DNA from: Methanobrevibacter arboriphilus
Lineage (GTDB): Archaea > Methanobacteriota > Methanobacteria > Methanobacteriales > Methanobacteriaceae
Assembly: GCF_019669925.1 (NCBI RefSeq)
Contig: NZ_AP019779.1
Span: 558,001 to 622,000, forward strand
DNA: 64,000 nucleotides
Reading direction: 5' to 3'
In this document: positions 18,525 to 27,785 of the stretch, piece after piece
Layout of the letters: the number at the start of each line of letters is the position of its first letter
How positions within the stretch are numbered: the stretch's first letter is position 1
Made by a program: the position numbers and the translations under genes
Notes under the pieces: model-generated
The model's input: only the letters and a program-made list of their open reading frames with translations
The model's database searches: none
Told to the model about the DNA's origin: nothing

Positions 18525-19476
18525 TTAATTTTTATAATATTTAGTTCCATAAGCAAGCTCTTCAAAATACTTACCTTTCTCATCAGTACCAAAACGATAT
18601 TTCATTGTTCCTAAAGGTTCTGCATAAGGTTTCCAAGCTGACCAAGATCCCCCATTAATCCTTGATTGGCCAACTCGATTAGACATATAAATAGTACCAC
18701 CAGATTCACTCCACACTCCTTTACCATATGTCTCCAATTTAAGCGAACCTTCCATAATAATTAATTGCGTGAATGTTCCATCATTTGCAAAAGAATACAT
18801 CATTGAGGCAGAACTAGAAACCATCCACCAATCACCAACTAATGCTTTTTCAGAGGCGGTCAAAGTTCTGTTTGTGGTGGAAGTTCCTTTTTTCCAATGT
18901 GCATAAACTATCATGTTTTTTGCAGACATTTTGGTTGTGGTAGCTACTTTTGTTCCACCAGATTTTTTTGTATACCAGCCTGTGAATATATATCCAGATT
19001 TAGTAGGTTTGGGTAAGATCCCAAAAGCTTTGGTTCTAGCTACTTTCTTAGATTTAGTAGTTACTTTTCCACCATTAGGATCAAAAGTTAGAGTATATTT
19101 TTTTAACCATTGCGCATAATAAATAACTTTCTTTTTTGGTATTGTATTTTTACTTATCTTTATTCCACCAGATTTTTTTGTATACCATCCTTTTAACACA
19201 TAATCAGTACGTTTTGGTGATTTAGGAAGTTTTATCTTAGCTCCCTTTTTTACTGTGGTGGTTTTTGTTTTTTTTTATTCCAAACTTGCCACCATTCCCA
19301 TTCCAAATTATTTGATTACTTGCTGCTTTTGCTATAACCACATTACTATTACTATTGTCAGTACCTTTTACACTTGTTTCATCTGCACTTATCCCAAATA
19401 CTGTAGTAGATAGTACTGAAAATAACATTACAGAACCTATTAGTACTACGAAAAGTCCTTTTGTTGTTTTATTCAT
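18525..19476 (-). pseudogene. frameshifted surface protein with InlB-type B repeats
   Basis: One gene broken by a frameshift. The 5' part (19476-19237) starts at ATG with AAGGAG upstream and encodes a signal peptide and the first strand of a repeat (IIWNGNGGKFG). The other frame continues TKTTTVKKGAKIKLPKSPKR and then encodes the remaining 224 aa to 18525. It holds Listeria-Bacteroides type repeats (GYIFTGWYTKKSGGTKV...YAHWKK) and a C-terminal domain beginning near TLTASEKALVGDWWMVSSS that looks like a small beta-barrel. The shift lies in a run of nine T on the + strand at 19268-19276; one fewer base would restore a protein of about 317 aa. It may be a true pseudogene, a phase-variable gene or a sequencing error. 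Confidence 0.75.
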
Positions 19477-19803
19477 ATTTCATTCTCCTTAAAAAGTGAA
19501 CCAGTACATCACCATTAATTTTCCATTTGTTCTTTTTTTTCTACAAAAATTCAATGAATATTATACAATAAATAATTATAGCATAACACAATATGATAAA
19601 AGTTATAGTATATACTAATAATTAATATTTTTAAAATAACTATATTTAAACATTTCTATAAAAACTCTTTAAAATTAAAAATATCAAAAAGAAGGAGAAA
19701 TAATAAATATAACAATTATAAGAAAAAATAAAAATAAAAATAAAAGATAAAAAATAAAAGAATAAGGAATAGAAAATAAATTATCCCCTGAAAAAATAAA
19801 ATT
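19477..19803. other. 327-bp spacer, promoter of the surface-protein gene
   Basis: AT-rich. The part next to 19476 should carry the promoter of the minus-strand surface-protein gene. A TGAATATTATAC sequence lies near 19555. No gene was seen. Confidence 0.4.
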
Positions 19804-21165
19804 TTATTGTTTTCTGTAGATTAATCCTAAACTTGTTAAAAGCACTAAAATTATGGCAATTATTGGAATTCCTGTTTCTTTCATAGTAGCATTAGCTACT
19901 GGATTATTACTTGAATTATCAGTATTATTATTAGGTTCAGGAGGTTCAGGAGGTTTTGGTGGTACTGGTGGTATTGGTTCAGTAGCTAATATAGTAAAAC
20001 CTTGAGTTTCATAATCTAACGTAGTTGAGAAGTTTGAAACTTTAGAATCTAACTCAGTAGTTAAAGACTGGCTATTTCTACCATCAATAGTCTCAATCAA
20101 AACACCATTTTTAAATATATCTACCTCAAAGTATGGGAAGTATAAACCTGCATTAGCATTATTGCTTGTACCATTCAATACAAAATAATAATTATAATCT
20201 AAAATATCTCCAATTTCTAAAGTATTATTTAAAACACTAGTATTTAGAATCATAGTGAAATAATTACCTAGATCAAAATCAGTTACATTAATAGGATTAT
20301 TAGAACCCCACCAATTATAATCAGCAGTGGAATTACCATCACTACGAATAGTAAAATTCTGACTATCCTTATTATCAACTAATATAGAATAACTTATATA
20401 CAACGTACCTGCGGGACCTATGATTATAGCTCCACCAACATCAGCAGTGTTATTCCTAAATATAGATCCTATAATAGAAAGTTGTCCTTGAGATATAATA
20501 GCTCCTCCAAGATCACTAGCACTATTATTAATGAATGTTGAATTTATAATACTCATATTCCCATAATTAACAATTGCTCCACCATCATCAGCAATTCCAT
20601 TTGAAAAAATTGAATTATTGATATAGCTTCTTCCCCTTGGGTCATTGAAAATAGATCCTCCTTGAGGAGCATAGTTTTCATCGAACACACAATTGTTTGC
20701 ATTGAGTATACCATTATTATAAATAGCCCCTCCATAACGTCCTGCTTGATTACCAGTTAAAACACAATCAGTCATAGTGACTGTACCTAAATTATAAATA
20801 GCTCCCCCAAAAAAATCAGGAGAATTTGCAAAACCGTTTTTTAATGTAACATTAATCAAAGTTAAAGTTCCAGTACCTGTAACATTGAATATACTATATA
20901 AATTACTTCCATCAATTATAACAGTATTTGATGGACCATTTCCTTTAATTGTAACTGATTTATTAATAACTATCTGAGTATTGTTATTCCCAGAGTAAAC
21001 TCCAGGATCAAGAATTATTGTATCACTTGGATCATTTGTTATTGCTCCATTAATCCCCCCAGCAGTAGAATTATCAATCGTGGTCTCAGCTGCTGAAACT
21101 GAAGTCAAACAAAAACAAAAAGCAAATAAAACTATCAAGAATATGCTTAATTTTTTAAACATCAC
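19804..21165 (-). CDS. adhesin-like surface protein with parallel beta-helix and C-terminal anchor
   Basis: 453 aa. Signal peptide MMFKKLSIFLIVLFAFCFCLTSVSA, then a right-handed beta-helix built of repeated GGAIYN/GGAI turns (about residues 100-260), a strand-rich domain, a Pro-rich spacer (about 395-410) and a C-terminal TGIPIIAIILVLLTSLGLIYRKQ anchor. The 'TGxP' plus hydrophobic helix plus basic end resembles the sorting or anchor tail of other methanogen surface proteins. It probably mediates attachment; the ligand is unknown. It faces the divergent tetR gene across a region with two palindromes. Confidence 0.85.
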   Translation of the reverse strand: MMFKKLSIFLIVLFAFCFCLTSVSAAETTIDNSTAGGINGAITNDPSDTIILDPGVYSGNNNTQIVINKSVTIKGNGPSNTVIIDGSNLYSIFNVTGTGTLTLINVTLKNGFANSPDFFGGAIYNLGTVTMTDCVLTGNQAGRYGGAIYNNGILNANNCVFDENYAPQGGSIFNDPRGRSYINNSIFSNGIADDGGAIVNYGNMSIINSTFINNSASDLGGAIISQGQLSIIGSIFRNNTADVGGAIIIGPAGTLYISYSILVDNKDSQNFTIRSDGNSTADYNWWGSNNPINVTDFDLGNYFTMILNTSVLNNTLEIGDILDYNYYFVLNGTSNNANAGLYFPYFEVDIFKNGVLIETIDGRNSQSLTTELDSKVSNFSTTLDYETQGFTILATEPIPPVPPKPPEPPEPNNNTDNSSNNPVANATMKETGIPIIAIILVLLTSLGLIYRKQ

Positions 21166-21311
21166 TCTTTTTCACCCCCATTACAATAAATAAACAAATA
21201 AATACTGTTTTTAGAACAAAAAGATTAGTTTATATTGAATTTATTATTCAGGGAGAGAACATATTAAAGTCAATTTTTTATACTAATCTTTTCATTCAAA
21301 GTCATATTCTT

Positions 21312-21340
21312 AGATTTAATTTTTATAAAAAATTAAATCT
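21312..21340. promoter_or_regulatory. 29-bp perfect inverted repeat
   Basis: AGATTTAATTTTT and AAAAATTAAATCT are perfect 13-base arms around ATA. It lies about 150 bases upstream of the adhesin start and may include its TATA box (TTTTTATAAA). Confidence 0.5.
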
Positions 21341-21346
21341 TAATCT

Positions 21347-21370
21347 ATTGGAACGAAAATTCGTTCCAAT
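21347..21370. promoter_or_regulatory. 24-bp palindrome, candidate TetR operator
   Basis: ATTGGAACGAA and TTCGTTCCAAT are perfect 11-base arms with two A between. GC content is clearly above the surroundings. Position between a tetR-family gene and a divergent adhesin is the usual setting of a TetR-type operator, so binding by the 21521 product is a reasonable inference. Confidence 0.6.
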
Positions 21371-21520
21371 TATGACTTGTTATAATCTTGTTTATTCATG
21401 TATATAAATGTTTTTATTTGTACTAACTGGATTTTTATTTAAAATTTGTGAATTACAAATAGCATAATATATAAGTATTGTTTAACTATATAATTATCAT
21501 ATTTATTCGGGGAGATCATA

Positions 21521-22129
21521 ATGAATACAAAAAATAAAATTGTTGAAGTTACTTTTTTATTATCTATGGAATATGGATATGATAATGTTTCTATAAAACA
21601 AATTAAAGAAAAATCTGAAATCGCCGCTAGTTCTATTTATCATCATTACAAAAATAAGGATGCTATTTTGTCTTATATGATACAAAAATACTTTGTAGAA
21701 AAAGTCACAGAATTAAAAAAAAGTTGTTATGAATTTGAAGGCTCATTTATTGAAAAATTAAGGTTTATCTATTATCGTTCTATAGGCATTGATATTCAGA
21801 ATAATAAGAAATCTATTCAAATAATAAATGGCGAAACAATTGATTATAAAAAATACTATTTAATGCTTAATAGTATTTACCATCAACATCCAGAATATAG
21901 AGATTTATTTGATAATGTGACTCATAATGTAATTCGCATTTTTAAAGAATCAGTTGATGAATTTATATATAAAAAAGAATTAGATATTAACATTAGTCCA
22001 AATAAGATGGCTTTATTTCTTTTTACCAATATTAAAGGATTTATAAACTTATGGATGACTCTATCTGATAGTGATGTAGATGAGATTATAGATGCTAATC
22101 TTGAAGCTATAAAACAAATAATAAATTAA
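21521..22129 (+). CDS. TetR-family transcriptional regulator
   Basis: 202 aa. N-terminal TetR helix-turn-helix at about residues 8-50, with the characteristic GYDNVSIKQIKEKSEIAASSIYHHYKNKDAIL pattern seen in parts. The C-terminal helical domain (60-202) would bind a ligand and form the dimer. It starts at ATG with GGGGAGATC. The palindrome at 21347 is the best candidate operator. The adhesin divergent from it is the likely target. Confidence 0.88.
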   Translation: MNTKNKIVEVTFLLSMEYGYDNVSIKQIKEKSEIAASSIYHHYKNKDAILSYMIQKYFVEKVTELKKSCYEFEGSFIEKLRFIYYRSIGIDIQNNKKSIQIINGETIDYKKYYLMLNSIYHQHPEYRDLFDNVTHNVIRIFKESVDEFIYKKELDINISPNKMALFLFTNIKGFINLWMTLSDSDVDEIIDANLEAIKQIIN

Positions 22130-22496
22130 TTTTTTCAATTTTATTATCTTTTTAACACTAAATAATTTATGCATTGAAAAAATAAGACACATCTATAATT
22201 ATAACTACTTCTGAAGAGTAAAGAATACAATAATGTATTTTAAAATTTTTCAACTTATTAGAATTTTTTAATATTATTTATGATAATAATAAATAAAATA
22301 ATTGTCAAAATTAGAATAAAAAAATACAAATTAAAAAACTATGGAAAAATTTTTATAAATAGAAATAAATGATAAAAGTAAAATCTGAATAGCAATTATT
22401 AAATATGACACTTTATTTTATTTAAAATATTTAACATGATTTCTGCCTTAATTTTCAATATTATTCATAATATTAGTTTTTTATTATTCAGTTCCA
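22130..22496. other. 367-bp convergent spacer
   Basis: Lies between the 3' ends of tetR and the M48 protease gene. AT-rich, no gene, repeat or clear hairpin seen. Confidence 0.4.
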
Positions 22497-23540
22497 TTAG
22501 TTATTAAGTTTATTTCCGCATTTAGAACAAAATAAATCATTTTCTTTTACTTTTTTTCCACAATTATTACATTTAAATTCTATTTTTAATTTGTTACCAC
22601 ATTTTGAACAGAATTTTGCACCTATCCCTACCTTATTTCCACATTTTGAACAGAAATTTCCATTCTTAAAAGGTTTCTTTTCAATCAAATCTACTTTTTT
22701 TGATTTTTGGTTTTCTATATTTTTTTGATTAGATATTTCTGACAAAACAGGAATATTATGGAAATCTTTTTGATTAGATATCTCTAAAACTAATTCATTC
22801 ATTGCAGCAATTCGTTTTTTATCTGATGGATGAGTAGAGAAAAAATCATGTTTATTTGAATTATGTTCACTCATTTTTTGCCAAAATGTAGGTATTTTAC
22901 TAATATCATAACCTGCCCAATTAATTATCATCATTCCTAATTTATCTGCTTCCAATTCATGGGATCTACCAAATGGTTTCATTACTAGATATTCAGACCC
23001 AATATCAGCTACATCTATTGCAGTTCTTGTAATAGAACCTAAATCTCCTAAACCAATCATACCAAGACCAATAGCTCCCAACCTTGATACAGTTGTTATA
23101 CTATTTTTAACATTATGTGCACTCACTTGAGTTCTAGAATGATCTAGTAATGCGTGAGCCATTTCATGGGCTAAAATAAATGCTAATGTTTCTTCATTAT
23201 TTGCAATTGATAAGATTCCTGAAAACATGATAATTTTACCACCAGGCATACAAAAAGCATTTAATGTATCATTTAAGACTAAATGAAATTCCCAATCATA
23301 GTAATTTCTAGTGTAATCAGATCTTTCAATTTTTAATAAATAATTTTCTACTGCATCGATTAACTTTAATGAAACATCAGATAATAGTTGACCATTAGAT
23401 GTTTCATCTAATAATTCGCATTGATTAACAATATTATTATACTCAACATAAGATTGATTCAATAATTTATCATCATTGACAATATCTAAATGTTTTTTTC
23501 CAGTAAATGGATTAATACTACTCCTATCATTTTTTTTCAT
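22497..23540 (-). CDS. soluble M48 metalloprotease with C-terminal zinc ribbons
   Basis: About 347 aa. M48 zinc site HEMAH (H129, E130, H133 counted from an upstream in-frame ATG four codons earlier) with the downstream HELEAD, whose first Glu is the expected third ligand. No transmembrane helix is visible, unlike HtpX. The last 60 residues hold four CxxC knuckles (CSKC, CSKC, CNNC, CSKC), that is two zinc ribbons. The ATG at 23540 is chosen because GGTG lies six bases upstream. Probable cytosolic protease or quality-control enzyme; target unknown. The zinc ribbons may recruit a partner or substrate. Confidence 0.8.
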   Translation of the reverse strand: MKKNDRSSINPFTGKKHLDIVNDDKLLNQSYVEYNNIVNQCELLDETSNGQLLSDVSLKLIDAVENYLLKIERSDYTRNYYDWEFHLVLNDTLNAFCMPGGKIIMFSGILSIANNEETLAFILAHEMAHALLDHSRTQVSAHNVKNSITTVSRLGAIGLGMIGLGDLGSITRTAIDVADIGSEYLVMKPFGRSHELEADKLGMMIINWAGYDISKIPTFWQKMSEHNSNKHDFFSTHPSDKKRIAAMNELVLEISNQKDFHNIPVLSEISNQKNIENQKSKKVDLIEKKPFKNGNFCSKCGNKVGIGAKFCSKCGNKLKIEFKCNNCGKKVKENDLFCSKCGNKLNN

Positions 23541-23571
23541 CCAACACACCATTATTAATTTTTTATAATAT

Positions 23572-23769
23572 CAAAATATTTTTTTCCCATTTAGCCCCAA
23601 TATCTCCAGCTTATTCGACTTTAACTTCCATAAGTTTTTGTTGTATCATGATCCATTTCTCTTAACAATAAAGTATTAATGCAATCTTTGTTGTTTTTTC
23701 AGAATCAGTAAATTCTAATTTTTCAGGTATCCCTTTTATAAATCCTTTTATTTCCTCTTCAAAGCTCAT
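23572..23769 (-). pseudogene. relic of an HsdR-N-like (type I restriction R-subunit N-terminal) protein
   Basis: The minus strand reads MSFEEEIKGFIKGIPEKLEF then continues DSEKTTKIALIL before a stop. A shifted frame gives LLREMDHDTT, and the first frame resumes with MEVKVE, a stop, and AGDIGAKW. This matches the N-terminus of HsdR-like proteins that read roughly ALIMPF...GYDxxxPxEVxxEYxxDxGxKKGEKVDY. At least one frameshift and two stops, and no downstream remainder. Confidence 0.5.
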
Positions 23770-24504
23770 ATAAACCACTTTAATATTTTAATAATAATTA
23801 TTAATATTATATTTATAACTATTAATAAAGATTATTGAAATAAATAGAATCCTCAATAAAAAACATGGAAAAGTATTATTATAATAAAAAAAGTTTAGAT
23901 TATTAAAATATTATTTATTAAAATTTTAATGTTAATTATTTATATTTATAATATTTTCAATTATTTAAAAAATTAAAAGTTTTTAATAGAATTTAATTCT
24001 AACTTATGAATTAAAGATGAAAAAACTAAATGAAATAACTATATTTATTTAAATTATGATTAATAGGTTTTAATATCCTAAAATATTCTTATTTAGTAAT
24101 AAAAACACTAAAAAATAAGATTAATCATCATTTTTTTGAAAATATATTTATTGTTTGAATCTTTTATATTTCTATTCATAAATTACTATTTTAATTAACA
24201 ATATTAAACCTTGAATTTTCAATAAACAGCCCATAGAGTGAAAAAATAACATATACTGCATTATTATAAACATTATTGCATATAAAATTATAAAAAATAT
24301 TTAAATATTTAGGTTTACCTAAATTTTATATATTATAATATCTATATATCATATTAATAGAAAAACTTTATTCAAAAATTATTCTATTAATAATTATATT
24401 AATAATTATTTATCTAATTAATAATTAATTTTAATTAATGATTAATCATATTAGTGATTAATCGTCTGATCAATGATTAATTGTTAAAAAATTGCATATA
24501 ACTA
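23770..24504. other. 735-bp spacer upstream of the AraC gene
   Basis: AT-rich, with no coding potential I can support. The only distinct signal is the 18-bp palindrome at 24307 followed by a TATA-like TTTTATATAT. Near the gene, ATTAATTAATAATTA and TGATTAATC repeats occur (24400-24480). Confidence 0.45.
24307..24324. promoter_or_regulatory. 18-bp palindrome ATTTAGGT-TT-ACCTAAAT upstream of araC-type gene
   Basis: Perfect 8-base arms around TT, next to a TATA-like TTTTATATAT (24324-24333). The TTAGG...CCTAA half-sites resemble DtxR/IdeR-family metal-regulator boxes, but the spacing is shorter. Almost the same site (TTTAGG-N4-CCTAAA) sits in the promoter of the ABC pair at 25899. Confidence 0.6.
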
Positions 24505-25482
24505 ATGATTATCATGAAAAACAATCCATTAAAACTAAAGATTGATAAAAAATATAATAAAAAGTCAATGCATATTTTTAATGAAAGTTCTTTTAAAACA
24601 GTTTATTCCTTTGATTTTAAGTCTGGAAATGGAAAAATGGTAAGCTATGCTGTTTTTCCAGGCATTTATCTAGTACATAATGAAATTCATGGATTTGAAA
24701 TAAATGAATTTAAAAGAATAGACTCAAATCAAGAAATTACTATTAATCATTGCAAAAAAGGAAGATTTGAATGTAAATTTAAAGGAAAATACCATTATTT
24801 AGAAGAAGGAGATTTAGTTGTAGCTACAAAAACTTCAGAAAAAAGTTATTCAACATTTCCTTTAGGTTATTATGAAGGAATAGAAATATATATTAATAAA
24901 AAATCTGCTAAATCTTTTTTAAAAAATGTATTTGGATATTCATTTGATTTAAATGAGCTATACAATAAAATATCTGAAAATAATGATTTTCTTTTAATTA
25001 AATCTACAGAAGAGATAGAACATATTTTTAATGAGATGTATTATGTAGATGAAAAGATTCAGAAAATGTATTTTAAATTAAAAGTATTAGAACTTTTTTT
25101 ATTTCTAAAAATAACTCCTTTAAACAATACAATTGAAAATAGGCCAAAATTTTCAAAAAAACAAGTGGAAACTATTAAAGCTATAAAAAAAGAATTAATA
25201 AAAAACATTCATAATCCTATAACTCTCGAATACTTATCAAAAAAATATAATATTAGTATTACTTCATTGAAAACTTCTTTTAAAGCTATTTATGGCAAAC
25301 CAGTGTATGCTTGGAGAAAAGAGTATCGTTTACAAATAGCTAAAGAATTATTAAATAAAGAAGATTATAAAATTAGTGAAATAGCTAATAAGGTAGGTTA
25401 TAAAAATCCTAGTAAATTTTCTGCTGCATTTAAAGAATATTATAAACTCACTCCAAGTCAATATAGATTACAAAAAAAATAA
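24505..25482 (+). CDS. AraC-family transcriptional regulator
   Basis: 325 aa. The N-terminal two thirds look like a cupin-type or ligand-sensing domain with ITINHCKKGRFECKFKGKYHYLEEGDLV. The C-terminal AraC DNA-binding region (about 225-325) has both helix-turn-helix units: LEYLSKKYNISITSLKTSFK and ISEIANKVGYKNPSKFSAAF, ending in YKLTPSQYR. AraC proteins are essentially bacterial; this one was probably acquired by transfer. It lies upstream of, and in the same direction as, the ABC pair, and shares a promoter palindrome with it. Start could be the first or fourth codon (both ATG). Confidence 0.88.
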   Translation: MIIMKNNPLKLKIDKKYNKKSMHIFNESSFKTVYSFDFKSGNGKMVSYAVFPGIYLVHNEIHGFEINEFKRIDSNQEITINHCKKGRFECKFKGKYHYLEEGDLVVATKTSEKSYSTFPLGYYEGIEIYINKKSAKSFLKNVFGYSFDLNELYNKISENNDFLLIKSTEEIEHIFNEMYYVDEKIQKMYFKLKVLELFLFLKITPLNNTIENRPKFSKKQVETIKAIKKELIKNIHNPITLEYLSKKYNISITSLKTSFKAIYGKPVYAWRKEYRLQIAKELLNKEDYKISEIANKVGYKNPSKFSAAFKEYYKLTPSQYRLQKK

Positions 25483-25962
25483 ATATATTTACTTATTTTG
25501 TCTATTTGGATTGTTTTGTCTTTTTAGTTCGATTATATTTATATATTTCTTGTGTTAATATACTTTAACTGTAAATAAAATGACCAATAAATCCAATTAA
25601 ATATTTATCAATGCTAAATATTTATTATGATTAAATAATTATAATATCGAATAATTATATATTAAATATTTATAATATTGAATAATTATAATATTAAATA
25701 TATATAATATTAAATATTTATCTAATATTAACTTATAATATTAAATATCTATATATTAACTAAAATTATCTATTATTAGATAATTTTAATGGTTTTTTTA
25801 TTTTAATTTTAGTTTTAATAAATTTTAAAGTCATTTTAAATATATTTATTTTTTTAAATTGTTTTAAAAATATGAATGGCTTTTCGGATTATTATAAATT
25901 TAGGTGTGCCTAAAAATTTATTAAAATGATAATTGTTAAAATAATAATATAAGAGGAAAAAA
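25483..25962. other. 480-bp spacer with TAATATTAAATATT-type repeats
   Basis: From about 25615 to 25760 the sequence is a degenerate tandem of TATAATATTAAATAT. The last 80 bases carry the promoter of the ABC operon, with the palindrome listed next. Confidence 0.5.
25891..25914 (+). promoter_or_regulatory. TATA box plus TTTAGG-TGTG-CCTAAA palindrome before ABC operon
   Basis: ATTATAAA (25891-25898) is immediately followed by TTTAGGTGTGCCTAAA (25899-25914), 48 bases before the ATG. A protein bound here would block the TATA box or transcription start, so repression is expected. The half-sites equal those at 24308. Confidence 0.6.
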
Positions 25963-27783
25963 ATGAAATTATATGAAAAAAAAGACAATAAATTTTTAAG
26001 TTTATTAAGTTTTTCAGGAAAATATAAATACCTAACAATCATTGGATGTATTTTAGCAGGTATTAGCGCTGTTTTAGGATTAATACCCTTTATTTATATT
26101 TGGAAAATGATTGAAGAGATAATATTAGTAATGCCAAATTATTCAAATGCTGTAAATTTAGCCCATTATGGATGGATGGCATTATTTTATGGAATATTAT
26201 CTATAGGCATCTATTTTGTAGCATTAATGTGTACACATTTATCTGCATTTAGAAATGAAAGAAATATGAAAATTATAACTATGAACCACTTATTAAAATT
26301 ACCCTTAGGATTTTTTTCAAATAAGAGTAGTGGAAGTTTACGTAAAATTATTGATTATAGTTCTGCAACAACAGAAGGGTTCTTAGCTCACTCCTTACCA
26401 GATTTAATTAGTGCATTAGTAACTCCTATAGCTTTTTTAGTATTATTATTTAGCTATAATTGGTTTTTCGGAGCATTATCTTTAATTCCAATGACAATAG
26501 CATTATTAATACTTATGCCTATGATGAGAGGAAGTAATAAAGAAATGCTAATAAAATATCAAGAATCTTTAGAAGATATGAATTCTGAAGCAGTAGAATA
26601 TGTAAGAGGAATACCTGTTACAAAAACTTTCCAACAAAGTATTTTTTCTTTTAAAAACTTCCACAAAACAATTAAAGACTATAGTAAATTTGTAACCAGC
26701 TATTCAATTTCATGTCAAGTCCCATATACTTGCTTTACTGTTTCAATAAATGGATTTTTTGCATTATTAATACCTGCAGGAATATTATTAATAGGTTCTA
26801 CATTTAATCCTTCTTTATTTTTAGATTTAATATTTTACATTATTTTAACTCCAATAGCATCTTTAATAATGAATAAAATCATGTTTTCAAGCCAAAATTG
26901 GATGATTGCAAAACAATCTCTACTAAAAATAGAAAAAATATTAGATACAAAACCATTAGAAGAAAGTAAAAATCCTCAACATATTAAAAGTCATCAAATA
27001 AATTTTAATAATGTTTCATTTAAGTATCCAGGAAATACAAAGGAAACTTTAAAAAATATCAATTTCGAAATTAAAGAAAATGAAACTATAGCATTAGTTG
27101 GTCCTTCAGGAGGAGGTAAAACTACTTTAGCTACATTGATTCCAAGATTCTGGGATGTAGATAGTGGAGAAATATTAATCGGAGATGTAAATGTAAAAAA
27201 TATTAAAGAAAAAGAGTTAATGAAAAATATTTCATTTATTTTTCAAAAAACACAACTATTTAAAAACAGTATATTAAACAATGTTTTAATTGCTAAAAAA
27301 GATGCTAAAAAATCAGAGGTATTAGAAGCATTGAGTGCTGCACAATGTGATGATATTATAAAAAAATTACCTGATGGAATAGATACAGTTATTGGAAAAT
27401 CAGGAGTTCATTTATCCGGAGGAGAACAACAAAGAATAGCTTTAGCTCGTGTCATATTAAAAGATGCTCCAATAATTATTTTAGATGAAGCTACAGCATT
27501 TGCAGATCCTGAAAATGAATACAAAATACAAAAAGCTTTTAAAAAAATTACAGAAGGAAAAACCGTCTTGATTATAGCACATCGGTTATCTACAATTAAG
27601 AATGTAGATAAAATACTTGTAATACAATCTGGTGAGATTATAGAATCAGGACCACATAATGAGCTAATTGAAGCAGATGGTTTTTATAAAAATATGTGGG
27701 ATAACTATAATGAATCTGTACAGTGGAAAGTGAAAAATTTCCAATCTCCAATAAATTTAGACAATGAAAAAGAGGGAGTGTAA
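25963..27783 (+). CDS. ABC transporter, exporter-type fused permease/ATPase (first subunit)
   Basis: 606 aa. Type I exporter fold: six transmembrane helices (about residues 20-320) followed by an ATPase domain with Walker A GPSGGGKTT, signature LSGGEQQR, Walker B IIILDEATA, D-loop variant FAD, and H-loop IAHRLS. It starts at ATG with AGAGGAAAA upstream. Only two bases separate it from the second subunit, so they probably form a heterodimer. An AraC regulator plus two exporter-fold ABC proteins is the arrangement of the siderophore-uptake YbtPQ system, though drug or peptide export is equally possible. Confidence 0.88.
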   Translation: MKLYEKKDNKFLSLLSFSGKYKYLTIIGCILAGISAVLGLIPFIYIWKMIEEIILVMPNYSNAVNLAHYGWMALFYGILSIGIYFVALMCTHLSAFRNERNMKIITMNHLLKLPLGFFSNKSSGSLRKIIDYSSATTEGFLAHSLPDLISALVTPIAFLVLLFSYNWFFGALSLIPMTIALLILMPMMRGSNKEMLIKYQESLEDMNSEAVEYVRGIPVTKTFQQSIFSFKNFHKTIKDYSKFVTSYSISCQVPYTCFTVSINGFFALLIPAGILLIGSTFNPSLFLDLIFYIILTPIASLIMNKIMFSSQNWMIAKQSLLKIEKILDTKPLEESKNPQHIKSHQINFNNVSFKYPGNTKETLKNINFEIKENETIALVGPSGGGKTTLATLIPRFWDVDSGEILIGDVNVKNIKEKELMKNISFIFQKTQLFKNSILNNVLIAKKDAKKSEVLEALSAAQCDDIIKKLPDGIDTVIGKSGVHLSGGEQQRIALARVILKDAPIIILDEATAFADPENEYKIQKAFKKITEGKTVLIIAHRLSTIKNVDKILVIQSGEIIESGPHNELIEADGFYKNMWDNYNESVQWKVKNFQSPINLDNEKEGV

Positions 27784-27785
27784 TA

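Larger units (their letters stand above)
21166..21520. other. divergent adhesin/tetR control region
   Basis: 355 bases with the two palindromes listed next, a TATA-like TATATAAG near 21469 for tetR, and GGGGAGATC before the tetR ATG. For the adhesin the TATA-like element lies inside the first palindrome. Confidence 0.5.
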
